From Succinivibrio dextrinosolvens DSM 3072 (GTDB lineage Bacteria > Pseudomonadota > Gammaproteobacteria > Enterobacterales > Succinivibrionaceae), in NCBI RefSeq assembly GCF_900167015.1, contig NZ_FUXX01000015.1, positions 1 to 49,537 of the forward strand: a stretch of DNA of 49,537 bases, read 5' to 3'. A program made the translations under genes and the position numbers. The notes beneath the pieces are model-generated. The model made no database searches, was not told the DNA's origin, and saw only the letters and a program-made list of their open reading frames with translations. Below are positions 1 through 7,944 of the stretch, in pieces (within the stretch, counting starts at the first letter, position 1; every line of letters starts with the position of its first letter).

Positions 1-85
1 TTCCCAAAAATAAATCAATACAAGTTTTTAAAGAGCATCAAACCTAGAGTGAATCTAGTTTTGTTTTAAATTTCCATGTGGGAAA

Positions 86-976
86 CTAGAGTAAAGTAAT
101 TAATGCTTCTTCGACGCTAAATTTTTTGTTTTTAATTAAGTTAGTTAGATGCCTTACGGTCGTTTCCTCTCTTCCTTCATTTCGGCCCTTTACTTCGCCT
201 TCTTCGAATTTCTGCTGCATCATGCTTTTGTAATCGAGGATTTCCATTTCTCGGTTCAGATAAGCCGCATAATTATCTGGATCTTTCATAAATTCATTCC
301 TTATATTTATTGCCTTGCCCAAAATCTGGTCATGCAACATCGCATCTTCGTCCATTTTTGTAAGTTTTCCAGAGAAGTATGCAAGCCATTTTTCTGCACG
401 ACTCATTTCGGAAAGTTTTTTCTTTTTAAACTTCTGAAGCTCCAGAAAGTGAAGTTCCAGCAGTTTTGTTATAGGTTCTCTGTCATCCATATTACAGATT
501 TTCGCAATACTGTGAGGCTTCTGTTTACTCTTATCTGTAAAAATATTGAACTTAAGAAGGTTAATACAAATGACAGGATTCAGCTTACTGTAGCTTTCTC
601 CTTTTACCAGTGAACCTGTAAAAAGTTTTGACCAGTAGAAAAGAGTTCTGCCGATCCAGGCAACATCGTTTGCAACCTGTACCTCAAGATCGATTTGTTC
701 TCCTGATGCTAGTGTACAGCAAATATCGAGTCTTGAGATTTTTTCGTAGGAGTTTTCTGCATGCTGCTCTGTATCAGTATAGGCCAAATCGGTTATTAAA
801 TTCTTGCCTTTTCTCTCCAAAATTGAGTTTAAGAAGTCCAGAAAGATATCTTTGTGCGAAAAAAGCTTTTTGGCAAATGCATCGTTTGTAGTGCTGATAT
901 GACCGACTGTTTCAATTTCAGAGAGTATAGTCTGGGCTCTTATGTCATCTTTTAGATCATTTTGAAAAATAGCCAT
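86..976 (-). CDS. Rpn-family PD-(D/E)XK nuclease / transposase-like protein
   Basis: A 296-aa protein of the Rpn/PDDEXK_2 (Transposase_31-like) type. Proteins of this family are recombination-promoting DNases, often annotated as transposases. The N-terminal third has the family sequence TNDAFAKKLFSHKDIFLDFLNSIL, here split by position: the block starts near residue 31. The nuclease core follows as RLDICCTLASGEQIDLEVQV (about residues 82-101), giving the D...E-x-Q variant of the PD-(D/E)XK site. The charged tail GRNEGREE near the C-terminus is also typical. An AAGGA ribosome site lies about 9 nt before the ATG. It stands alone, with no flanking inverted repeats that I could find, so it is probably a stand-alone accessory gene rather than part of an IS. 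Confidence 0.85.
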   Translation of the reverse strand: MAIFQNDLKDDIRAQTILSEIETVGHISTTNDAFAKKLFSHKDIFLDFLNSILERKGKNLITDLAYTDTEQHAENSYEKISRLDICCTLASGEQIDLEVQVANDVAWIGRTLFYWSKLFTGSLVKGESYSKLNPVICINLLKFNIFTDKSKQKPHSIAKICNMDDREPITKLLELHFLELQKFKKKKLSEMSRAEKWLAYFSGKLTKMDEDAMLHDQILGKAINIRNEFMKDPDNYAAYLNREMEILDYKSMMQQKFEEGEVKGRNEGREETTVRHLTNLIKNKKFSVEEALITLL

Positions 977-1292
977 TGAATAATGTTCCTTGTGTAATTA
1001 GAAATAAAAGTGCAGTGATCATAGATGACTATTTTTTGAGCCTTTTTCTAAGGGGATCCTTTTTTGTGAAAGAATTAAATAACAAATTGATTTATAAGAA
1101 ATTAGGTGGTTTTTCTGCTATAAGATAAATCTTGTTTTTTTTACAGGTTTCTGCTATGTAAAACTTGCCTGATTTTGTAATTCTTAAATACTGGATTTTT
1201 ATCTTTTATTTTGGACAAAAATTATTATCAGTTATGTTCGATTTTGTTAAACATAAGTTAATATATTCCCTGAATTTAAAGGAATTTTATTT
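977..1292. other. intergenic region upstream of copA
   Basis: AT-rich spacer of 316 bases between two divergently transcribed genes, so it must hold both promoters. It contains the short palindrome AAGGGGATCCTT followed by T-rich sequence (about 1049-1066). I see no clear CueR/MerR-type long dyad and no RNA gene. A reading frame across 1165-1350 has no ribosome site and overlaps copA out of frame, so I do not call it. Confidence 0.5.
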
Positions 1293-3743
1293 ATGGAAAA
1301 GAGCTATCAGATTAAAGGAATGTCATGTGCAGCCTGTGCCTCAAAAGTAGAGAAGGCGGTAGGGAGTATTCATGGTGTTTCAAAGGCAAGTGTAAATCTT
1401 ATGAAAAACACCTGTCTGGTTGAATTTGATGATGCTCTGGTTACAGATGAGAATGTAATAGCAGCTGTTGATGCTGCTGGATATGAAGCTCTGATTTCAA
1501 AGCAGGGTAATCTGTTTTTAGATGATGAAACTGAACTAAAACAGACACGCATAAGACTTTATATTTCACTTGCCTTAACCTTTTTTATTATGCTTCTTTC
1601 CATGGGGCATATGTTTTCTCTCAACCTGATACATAATGCCTTTTTCAACGGCTCTCTTCAGGGGGCAATGGCTTTAATTGTTGCCATTCTGCAAAAACAG
1701 TATTTTATAAGTGCACTAAAGGCATTAAAGCATGGCGGTTTCAATATGGATTCCTTAGTATCCACAGGTGCTGCCGCCTCATTTATCTATTCAGTATTCT
1801 CTCTTTTAAATGTTGACCTGTCTGCCACCCATGAGGTCCTGGGGTCTACCCATCCGGTGTTCTTTGAAGGTGCTGCAGGAATTCTTACCTTTGTTGCTAT
1901 CGGCAAGTATATTGAAAATCGAGCCAAGCACAGAACCTCATCTGCTGTGAGTGCTCTGTACGATCTTGCCCCTAAATCTGTCAGTGTTAAACGTGAAGGC
2001 GGTGTTGTACAGATTCTGCTTGATTCAGTAGCCATTGGCGATACAGTGGTTCTTAAGGCCGGCGACAAGATCGGAATTGACGGAATTGTAATAAGCGGTT
2101 CAGCTCATGTTGATGAGAGTGCCTTAAGCGGAGAGAGCCGTCCTGTAAAAAAAGAGACAGGAAGCGAAGTTAAATCTGCAACCTTTGTTCTTGATGGCTA
2201 CATAGAGGTTGAGGTTTTGAAGGTCGGCGAGGAAACCACCTTATCTAAGATTATAAAAATGGTGGAGAATACTGCGCAGACCAAGGTACCGATTGCAAGA
2301 ATCGCTGATGTTGCCGCTTCATATTTTGTACCAGCCATTTTTGCCTTATCTGCTCTGACATTTATAGTCTGGTACTTTATTATAGGTTCTGAATTCTCAT
2401 TATCCTTAACCTTTGCCATCAGTGTGCTGGTAGTATCCTGTCCATGTGCCTTGGGTCTGGCAACTCCTGTTGCAATTATGGCTGGTACCGGCAGAGCAGC
2501 ACGTGAGGGCATTATCTTCAAATCACCTGAGGCGCTGGAGATTCTAGGTCGGGCTGATGTGATTGCCTTTGACAAGACCGGAACCTTAACCACTGGAAGT
2601 GTAAGTGTGGTGGCAAAGGAGAGTCTAGATGAAAATGTACCTCTGAATATTGCTTACCTGTACGCCGCATCAATTGAAGGTAAAAGCTCACATCCTATAG
2701 CCAGAGCTTTCTATTCACCATCTGCAGCTCTTATCGAGGTTGAGGATTACTGTTTTGAGAAAGGACTTGGGGTATCAGGCTCAATAGGCGGTAAAAAATA
2801 CTATGTCGGCAACGAAAAGCTTCTTTCTAAACTTGGAATCAGTCTGACTGCTGATGTTGTCTATCAGATTGAATCCTATGTAAATGGAGGCTCAAGTGTT
2901 GTCTATCTGGCAGATGAGTCACACGCAGTTGCCTATTTTGTACTATCAGATCCATTAAAGAAAGACAGCTATAGTCTAATCTCAGACTTTAAGAAATCTC
3001 AGATAAAAACTATGATGCTGACAGGTGATGCTGAGAATACCGCAGAGCAGATTGCAACAAAGCTTGGTATTTCAGATTACTCCTCTCGTCTTTTGCCTGA
3101 GGATAAGCTTAATATTATAAAAGAGCTTCAAAATCAGGGTAAAAAGGTAATTATGGTGGGAGATGGTATCAATGATTCTGCCTCTCTCTCTCAGGCTGAC
3201 GTGGGGGTGGGTCTTAAAGGCTCAATGGATATTGCCTTATCCTCATGTGATGTCATCCTTTTAAAGGAAAGACTTACTGATATCTACAATGCTTTTCTGA
3301 TTTCTCGTGCAACAATGAGAAACATCAGGCAGAATTTATTCTGGGCGATTATATATAATGTTCTGACTATTCCTGTAGCCTGCGGTGTGTTTTATCCAGC
3401 GTTTAAGATAACACTGCCTCCTATGCTGTGCTCTATACTCATGGGAATAAGTTCAGTCTGTGTTGTAACCAATGCCTTAAGACTGACTGTTTTAAAAATC
3501 GACAGTCAGAAGATTCAAAAGGAGAGTATTTTAATGAAAAAGACCATCTGTATTGAGGGTATGATGTGCAATCACTGCACCTCCTCTGTTAAGAAAAGCC
3601 TCGAAGCTCTGCCTAATGTAAGTGATGTTGAGGTAAGTTTAGAGGATAAATGTGCTACCCTTAATACCAACGATGAGACTTCAGATGCTTTACTGAAGGC
3701 TGCTGTTGAAAGTGCTGGCTTTAAGGTTACCGATATAAAATGA
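1293..3743 (+). CDS. copA: Cu(+)-exporting P1B-type ATPase with N- and C-terminal metal-binding domains
   Basis: An 816-aa inner-membrane ATPase that exports cuprous ion from the cytoplasm. In order: an N-terminal heavy-metal-associated domain with GMSCAAC (C12, C15), membrane helices, the actuator loop with SGES, the transmembrane CPC ion site (C383-P-C385), the phosphorylation motif DKTGT starting at D427, the hinge GDGINDS, and late helices with YN and M-SS, which are the Cu(+)-specific residues. Unusually, a second metal-binding domain with GMMCNHC (C759, C762) is fused at the C-terminus. That part begins at Met748 and has its own ribosome site, so it may also be made as a free chaperone. 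The start has AAAGGA about 9 nt upstream. The downstream regulator gene overlaps by 4 nt, indicating cotranscription. Confidence 0.95.
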   Translation: MEKSYQIKGMSCAACASKVEKAVGSIHGVSKASVNLMKNTCLVEFDDALVTDENVIAAVDAAGYEALISKQGNLFLDDETELKQTRIRLYISLALTFFIMLLSMGHMFSLNLIHNAFFNGSLQGAMALIVAILQKQYFISALKALKHGGFNMDSLVSTGAAASFIYSVFSLLNVDLSATHEVLGSTHPVFFEGAAGILTFVAIGKYIENRAKHRTSSAVSALYDLAPKSVSVKREGGVVQILLDSVAIGDTVVLKAGDKIGIDGIVISGSAHVDESALSGESRPVKKETGSEVKSATFVLDGYIEVEVLKVGEETTLSKIIKMVENTAQTKVPIARIADVAASYFVPAIFALSALTFIVWYFIIGSEFSLSLTFAISVLVVSCPCALGLATPVAIMAGTGRAAREGIIFKSPEALEILGRADVIAFDKTGTLTTGSVSVVAKESLDENVPLNIAYLYAASIEGKSSHPIARAFYSPSAALIEVEDYCFEKGLGVSGSIGGKKYYVGNEKLLSKLGISLTADVVYQIESYVNGGSSVVYLADESHAVAYFVLSDPLKKDSYSLISDFKKSQIKTMMLTGDAENTAEQIATKLGISDYSSRLLPEDKLNIIKELQNQGKKVIMVGDGINDSASLSQADVGVGLKGSMDIALSSCDVILLKERLTDIYNAFLISRATMRNIRQNLFWAIIYNVLTIPVACGVFYPAFKITLPPMLCSILMGISSVCVVTNALRLTVLKIDSQKIQKESILMKKTICIEGMMCNHCTSSVKKSLEALPNVSDVEVSLEDKCATLNTNDETSDALLKAAVESAGFKVTDIK
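3534..3743 (+). CDS. possible internally initiated CopZ-like copper chaperone (C-terminal part of CopA)
   Basis: An in-frame ATG at codon 748 of copA is preceded by AAAAGGAG ending 9 nt upstream, as strong a ribosome site as most gene starts here. Translation from it would give a 69-aa protein beginning MKKTICIEGMMCNHCTSS, a complete heavy-metal-associated domain with the CxxC copper site. Free CopZ-type chaperones have this size and fold, and E. coli copA is known to yield a separate chaperone fragment, though by frameshifting at the N-terminal domain. Internal initiation here is inference. The alternative is that the ribosome site is a relic of an ancestral separate copZ gene that became fused. 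Confidence 0.5.
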   Translation: MKKTICIEGMMCNHCTSSVKKSLEALPNVSDVEVSLEDKCATLNTNDETSDALLKAAVESAGFKVTDIK

Positions 3744-4201
3744 TTGATTTAGATACTTCTGATTTACAGCTTTTATGTGCGCTAAGAGATGACTGCCGTC
3801 TTTCCCTGAGAGATCTGGGCGAGAAATGTTCACTCTCAGCTCCAGCTGTATCTGCCAGAATCAGAAGACTTGAACAGGCTGGTGTCATAAGAGGCTATAC
3901 TGTTACATTAAGTGACAGTGCCTTTGCTCTTGAGGTCGAAGCTCTGATATATACCAAGGTAAGATTCAACAGTATTCCTGACTATCTTGAGTATATGAGA
4001 AGCTCCCTTGCCGTAAGCTCCTGTCTTAAGATTGCGGATGAATACTCATATATGGCGATAGCCTCATTCAAGAGTATCTCCCAGCTTAATAATTTTGCCA
4101 TGTATCTTGAGCAGAATTTCGGTCAGAGCAGAATCAGTATTATTCTGAAAAAAGAATTTATAAACAGAGTTCCATTGAACTTTGAAAATAATTGTAATTA
4201 A
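3740..4201 (+). CDS. Lrp/AsnC-family transcriptional regulator
   Basis: A 153-aa Lrp/AsnC-type regulator. The winged helix-turn-helix occupies about residues 4-50 (DLQLLCALRDDCRLSLRDLG, then SAPAVSARIRRLEQAGVIRGY). A ligand-sensing RAM-type domain with predicted beta-alpha-beta-beta-alpha-beta order follows from about residue 65. Its ATG overlaps the copA stop as ATGA, so translation is probably coupled. The classical copper sensors are CueR, CsoR and CopY; an AsnC-type protein in this place is unusual, and whether it responds to metal or to an amino acid such as cysteine cannot be told. The nifU gene follows after 38 nt, so it might instead link to sulfur or Fe-S supply. Confidence 0.85.
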   Translation: MIDLDTSDLQLLCALRDDCRLSLRDLGEKCSLSAPAVSARIRRLEQAGVIRGYTVTLSDSAFALEVEALIYTKVRFNSIPDYLEYMRSSLAVSSCLKIADEYSYMAIASFKSISQLNNFAMYLEQNFGQSRISIILKKEFINRVPLNFENNCN

Positions 4202-4239
4202 TAATTTTTATGTACGTCTTATATTAGAAGGAAAGTCCT

Positions 4240-5196
4240 ATGTGGGATTATACAGATAAAGTTAAAGATCACTTCCTGCATCCACGCAATGCACGTGTTA
4301 TTGAAGATGCCAATGCAGTTGGAGATGTAGGTTCTATCATCTGCGGTGATGCATTAAGACTTATGCTTAAGATCGATCCTGTAACCGAGGTTATTGAGGA
4401 CGCATCATTCCAGACCTACGGCTGCGGAAGTGCCATTGCATCATCATCAGCTTTAACTGAGATGCTAAAGGGCAAGACCCTAAAGGAAGCAGAAAAGATC
4501 ACCAATCAGGAGATCGTTGATTATCTTGGCGGTCTTCCTCCAGAGAAGATGCACTGCTCTGTAATGGGCCGTGAGGCTTTAGATGCTGCTATTGCCAACT
4601 ATCACGGTCAGTCATATGAAAACTCTCATGATGACGGAGAGCTTGTATGTCACTGTTTCGGTGTCGGTATCAACAAGATTAAGAAGGCAGTATGGGAAAA
4701 CCATCTGACTACCGTTGAGGAAGTTACCAACTATACCAAGGCTGGCGGTGGCTGCGGCAGCTGCAAGATGAGAATCGAAGAGATTATCGATGAGGTCTGG
4801 GTTGATCTTGAGAAGTGCGGCGTACCTCGTCCAGGTCATGCTCCAACCCCAATTCCATCAATTACTGTTTCAACCTCAACAACTTCATCACCTGCATTCA
4901 GCTCAATCGGTACTGTTACCTCTGCCAAGGGGGCAACTGCAGCTGTAGAGGCTCAGATTGACGAGAAGACCAAGTCATCACCAATCTATGATGATGTAGT
5001 CAAGATCATAAAGGAAGTAAGTGACGGTTTAACAGACGGCTCAAAGGTTGAGCTTGATGCAATCTCAGGCGCAGATGTTATTGTTAAGCTTGAAGGTCCT
5101 GTTTCATCAGGCATGATGAAGGATATGACCTTAGGTTTCCTAAAGCAGAAGCTTACAGATGGTACCGGTCGTCAGATCAACGTTGCAACCAGATAA
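4240..5196 (+). CDS. nifU: NifU-type Fe-S cluster assembly scaffold
   Basis: A 318-aa three-part scaffold that assembles Fe-S clusters from sulfur delivered by NifS. Residues 1-125 form the IscU-like domain with C35, C62 and C106 and the conserved D37. Residues about 133-180 form the BFD-like domain holding a permanent [2Fe-2S] cluster, with C137, C139, C172 and C175. These seven numbers match the classical Azotobacter NifU cysteines as I recall them. A Pro/Thr/Ser-rich linker follows, then an Nfu-like C-terminal domain from about residue 245. In that last domain the usual CxxC is replaced by VSSG (EGPVSSGMMKDMTLG), so it should not bind a cluster the normal way. AAGGA precedes the ATG. nifS follows 15 nt downstream. 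Confidence 0.93.
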   Translation: MWDYTDKVKDHFLHPRNARVIEDANAVGDVGSIICGDALRLMLKIDPVTEVIEDASFQTYGCGSAIASSSALTEMLKGKTLKEAEKITNQEIVDYLGGLPPEKMHCSVMGREALDAAIANYHGQSYENSHDDGELVCHCFGVGINKIKKAVWENHLTTVEEVTNYTKAGGGCGSCKMRIEEIIDEVWVDLEKCGVPRPGHAPTPIPSITVSTSTTSSPAFSSIGTVTSAKGATAAVEAQIDEKTKSSPIYDDVVKIIKEVSDGLTDGSKVELDAISGADVIVKLEGPVSSGMMKDMTLGFLKQKLTDGTGRQINVATR

Positions 5197-5211
5197 GAGA
5201 ATTTTAAGACA

Positions 5212-6462
5212 ATGAATACAATGGATTTAGGCGCTGGTCTGGGCGGAATCTACCTGGATAACAACGCTACTACTCAGATTGACCCTAAGGTTGTAGAAGC
5301 AATGCTTCCATACCTTAATGTTTACTTTGGTAATGCCTCATCTCAGCATGGCTACGGTGTTCCTGTAGAAAAAGCAATTCAAAGAGCCCGTGAGCAGGTT
5401 GCTGATTTCTTAGGTGCAGAGCATCCTGATGAGATTATCTTTACCTCATGTGCTACCGAGTCTGACAATACCGCTTTATGGTCAGCCCTATGGTCACAGA
5501 AGGGTAAGACAGAAATCGTTACCACTCCTGTAGAGCATCCTGCAATTATGCAGACCTGTGATTTCCTTGCATCTCACGGTGCTACCATCAAGTATCTGAA
5601 GGTTTCAGGAAAGGGTGATATCGATCTGGATGAGTTTGAAAGTCTTCTGACTCCTCAGACTGCTCTGGCCTCTGTAATGTGGGCTAATAATGAGACTGGT
5701 AATATCTATCCTGTACCAGAGCTTGCCGAGATTGCCTACAGACATGGTGTAATGTTCCACACCGATGCAGTTCAGGCAGTATCAAAGATTCCTGTTGATC
5801 TTAAGAGTACCAAGATCAATATGCTTTCATTCTCTGGCCATAAGATTCACGCTCCAAAGGGAATCGGTGTTCTGTATGTACGCAGAGGAACCCGTTTCAT
5901 TCCATTTATGAAGGGCGGTCATCAGGAGCGCGGTCGTCGTGCCGGTACAGAGAATGTTCCTTATATTGTTGGCTTAGGTGTAGCCTGTGAGCTTGCCAAG
6001 AAACATCTTGAGGAAGTAAGTTCAAGAGTAAAAGCCCTGCGTGACAAGCTGCAGCAGGGAATTCTGTCATCTATTCCTGAGTGCTTTGTTACCGGTGATG
6101 AGTCAAAACGTACTGACAACACTCTGAATGTAGCCTTCAAGTTCGTTGAAGGTGAGGCAATTCTTCTGATGCTGAACGAGTACGGTATTGCCGCATCCTC
6201 AGGTTCAGCCTGCTCATCAGACTCACTTGAGCCATCTCATGTGATGAGAGCAATGAATGTTCCTTTCTCAGCAGCTCACGGAACCATTCGCTTCTCACTG
6301 TCAAGATTCACAACTGAAGAGGAAATCAACAAGACTCTAGAGGTTCTTCCTCAGATTATCTCTACACTTCGCAGCATGTCTCCATACTGGAAGGAGGGCA
6401 AGCCTCAGATTCAGGGGCTTGACCATGAGTTCGATGCTGACAGCAAGGAAGTAAGAGCTTAA
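5212..6462 (+). CDS. nifS: NifS-type cysteine desulfurase
   Basis: A 416-aa pyridoxal-phosphate enzyme that takes sulfur from L-cysteine as an enzyme persulfide and passes it to NifU. The N-terminal signature YLDNNATTQ starts near residue 14. The PLP lysine is K211 in SFSGHKIHAPKG, and the catalytic persulfide cysteine is C334 in SSGSACSSDSLEPSHV, a short-loop arrangement typical of group I NifS/IscS. No strong ribosome site is visible; ATGs at codons 1 and 4 are both possible starts. It lies 15 nt after nifU. With no isc genes in the window, this pair may serve as the general Fe-S assembly system, as it does in Helicobacter and Campylobacter; that part is inference. Confidence 0.94.
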   Translation: MNTMDLGAGLGGIYLDNNATTQIDPKVVEAMLPYLNVYFGNASSQHGYGVPVEKAIQRAREQVADFLGAEHPDEIIFTSCATESDNTALWSALWSQKGKTEIVTTPVEHPAIMQTCDFLASHGATIKYLKVSGKGDIDLDEFESLLTPQTALASVMWANNETGNIYPVPELAEIAYRHGVMFHTDAVQAVSKIPVDLKSTKINMLSFSGHKIHAPKGIGVLYVRRGTRFIPFMKGGHQERGRRAGTENVPYIVGLGVACELAKKHLEEVSSRVKALRDKLQQGILSSIPECFVTGDESKRTDNTLNVAFKFVEGEAILLMLNEYGIAASSGSACSSDSLEPSHVMRAMNVPFSAAHGTIRFSLSRFTTEEEINKTLEVLPQIISTLRSMSPYWKEGKPQIQGLDHEFDADSKEVRA

Positions 6463-6472
6463 TTTCTGTTAT

Positions 6473-6508
6473 AAGTATGCGATCTGAACTGACTCAGATC
6501 ACATACTT
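6473..6508 (+). terminator. terminator-like hairpin after nifS
   Basis: Arms AAGTATG-c-GATCTGA and TCAGATC-a-CATACTT pair over 14 bp with one mismatch, with loop ACTGAC. A moderately T-rich stretch (TTCATCCTTTCTTTG) follows. This marks the probable end of the copA-nifS transcript. Confidence 0.65.
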
Positions 6509-6798
6509 TCATCCTTTCTTTGTTTCCTATATATTGTTTTTCTTGCATTTTTTTACATTCATAATTGTAATTTCTGTCAATTTAGAATGCATAAGAACAT
6601 CCTTACTTAGCCTTTTTACACAATTTTTTTTAATCTATTCCAATGAGTTTCAATAAGTTAGACCTATATTTTCATTTTTGAAATATAGTGATATGAGTTA
6701 GATATTAAATTTCTGGCAATTGTATTTATATATCAATCGCCTTAAAATTGTGGCGTAGAGCCGAAAAAGGGGATTTTCGGCCTTAACAGGATATTATT
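6509..6798. other. intergenic leader region of the GGDEF cluster
   Basis: AT-rich spacer ahead of the GGDEF genes. It holds two inverted repeats: CTATATTT/AAATATAG (6664-6688) and GCCGAAAA/TTTTCGGC (6760-6781), the second only 17 nt before the GTG start and just upstream of the ribosome site ACAGGA. The second hairpin could influence translation of the first gene. I see no confident riboswitch consensus. Confidence 0.5.
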
Positions 6799-7944
6799 GT
6801 GGGAATTTTAGCTGGAAAACTTTGGCTTCTGCTGTTTTCGACACTGATGCTGATGCCAATGTTATATAACAACATAAAAACTGAAGGCAGAACTCTCGGT
6901 GTTCATGCAATTGCGATTATTTCTGTATTTTTTACAATGCTCATGCGAGTCATTGTAGTATCAGTGTCCTGTTTCAATTTCGATTACTTAAATCCGTATA
7001 TTTTCGTTCTGATCTGGCAGCTGAGCATTCTTGTTGCCATGGTGGCCGTTTTCTATCTGGTTTTAAACGAGCTCAAAGAGAAGTTTTTAAGATACTCCAA
7101 TACCAATGACTGGCGCTATATTGTTCCTGGGCTTTTTGAAGCAGCACTTCTGGTTCTGTTTAATTTCCACTCCATGCTCATGGATGACAAACGCGAAGTC
7201 ATTGATGCGGCAACCTCTGTAAGTCTTTATTTTATTGTTAACTTCTATGTAATTGTCGGTGCCTGGCTGTGCTACAAGTCCTATCTTTACAATCTTGATT
7301 TTGACATCAAGTATATTGCCAGAAAACACTTTTTCTATTATCTGGTTTTAGGTATTGCTCTGTTTGTACAGCAGATTGTATTTGATGACGTAGAGGTTGG
7401 CTTTTCTCTTGCAGCCTTCCTGTTCTTCAACTATATGACCAGATCACGTACTCTGATTTCACAGGATCCTCTTTCAGGGGTTAACAACCGTGTAAGCTTC
7501 AGCAAATACATCAATAATGTATTCATTAACAGAGATCATTCCGGTGCATATATTGTTTTCATTGATATTGACCATTTCAAGCAGATCAATGATACCTACG
7601 GCCATATTGAGGGTGATGAGGCTATCTCCCTTGTTGGCAAGACCTTAAAGAGTATCGCCGGTGAGCATAATGCCTTTGTGGCCAGAATGGGCGGTGATGA
7701 GTTTGTGCTGATTACTCAGACTCAGAATGAGGAGGATGTTCAGAGAATCATTCAGAGCATCTCCTTTGAGCTTGAGGAGCGACTCATTTTCTCTGATAAG
7801 AAGTATGATGTTTCTGTAAGCTGCGGCTATGTCTATGCCAAACCAAACTCAAAGAATATCAAGGAGCTGGTTTCAAAGGCAGACAAGCAGATGTACAAGG
7901 AAAAACTGAAGAAAAAGGGGAACCCGTCAGATGCTGTCGTTTAG
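6799..7944 (+). CDS. membrane diguanylate cyclase (GGDEF), first of three
   Basis: A 381-aa protein predicted to make cyclic di-GMP from GTP. About 210 residues of hydrophobic membrane helices precede a C-terminal GGDEF domain beginning at SQDPLSGVNNR. The active-site loop RMGGDEF (GGDEF at residues 298-302) and the metal-binding FIDIDHFKQINDTYGH segment are intact. The inhibitory I-site RxxD is absent: the position before the loop reads GEHN. The start is GTG with ACAGGA 7 nt upstream. The next gene overlaps by 14 nt. The N-terminal membrane region matches no sensor family I can name. Confidence 0.9.
   Translation: MGILAGKLWLLLFSTLMLMPMLYNNIKTEGRTLGVHAIAIISVFFTMLMRVIVVSVSCFNFDYLNPYIFVLIWQLSILVAMVAVFYLVLNELKEKFLRYSNTNDWRYIVPGLFEAALLVLFNFHSMLMDDKREVIDAATSVSLYFIVNFYVIVGAWLCYKSYLYNLDFDIKYIARKHFFYYLVLGIALFVQQIVFDDVEVGFSLAAFLFFNYMTRSRTLISQDPLSGVNNRVSFSKYINNVFINRDHSGAYIVFIDIDHFKQINDTYGHIEGDEAISLVGKTLKSIAGEHNAFVARMGGDEFVLITQTQNEEDVQRIIQSISFELEERLIFSDKKYDVSVSCGYVYAKPNSKNIKELVSKADKQMYKEKLKKKGNPSDAVV

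Noticed and set aside
6740-6798. Possible c-di-GMP-I (GEMM) riboswitch before the GGDEF genes, because of GGCGTAGAGCC...GGCCTTAA
   Set aside because: Only a fragment resembles the consensus; the second stem with its tetraloop receptor is missing and the start codon follows immediately.
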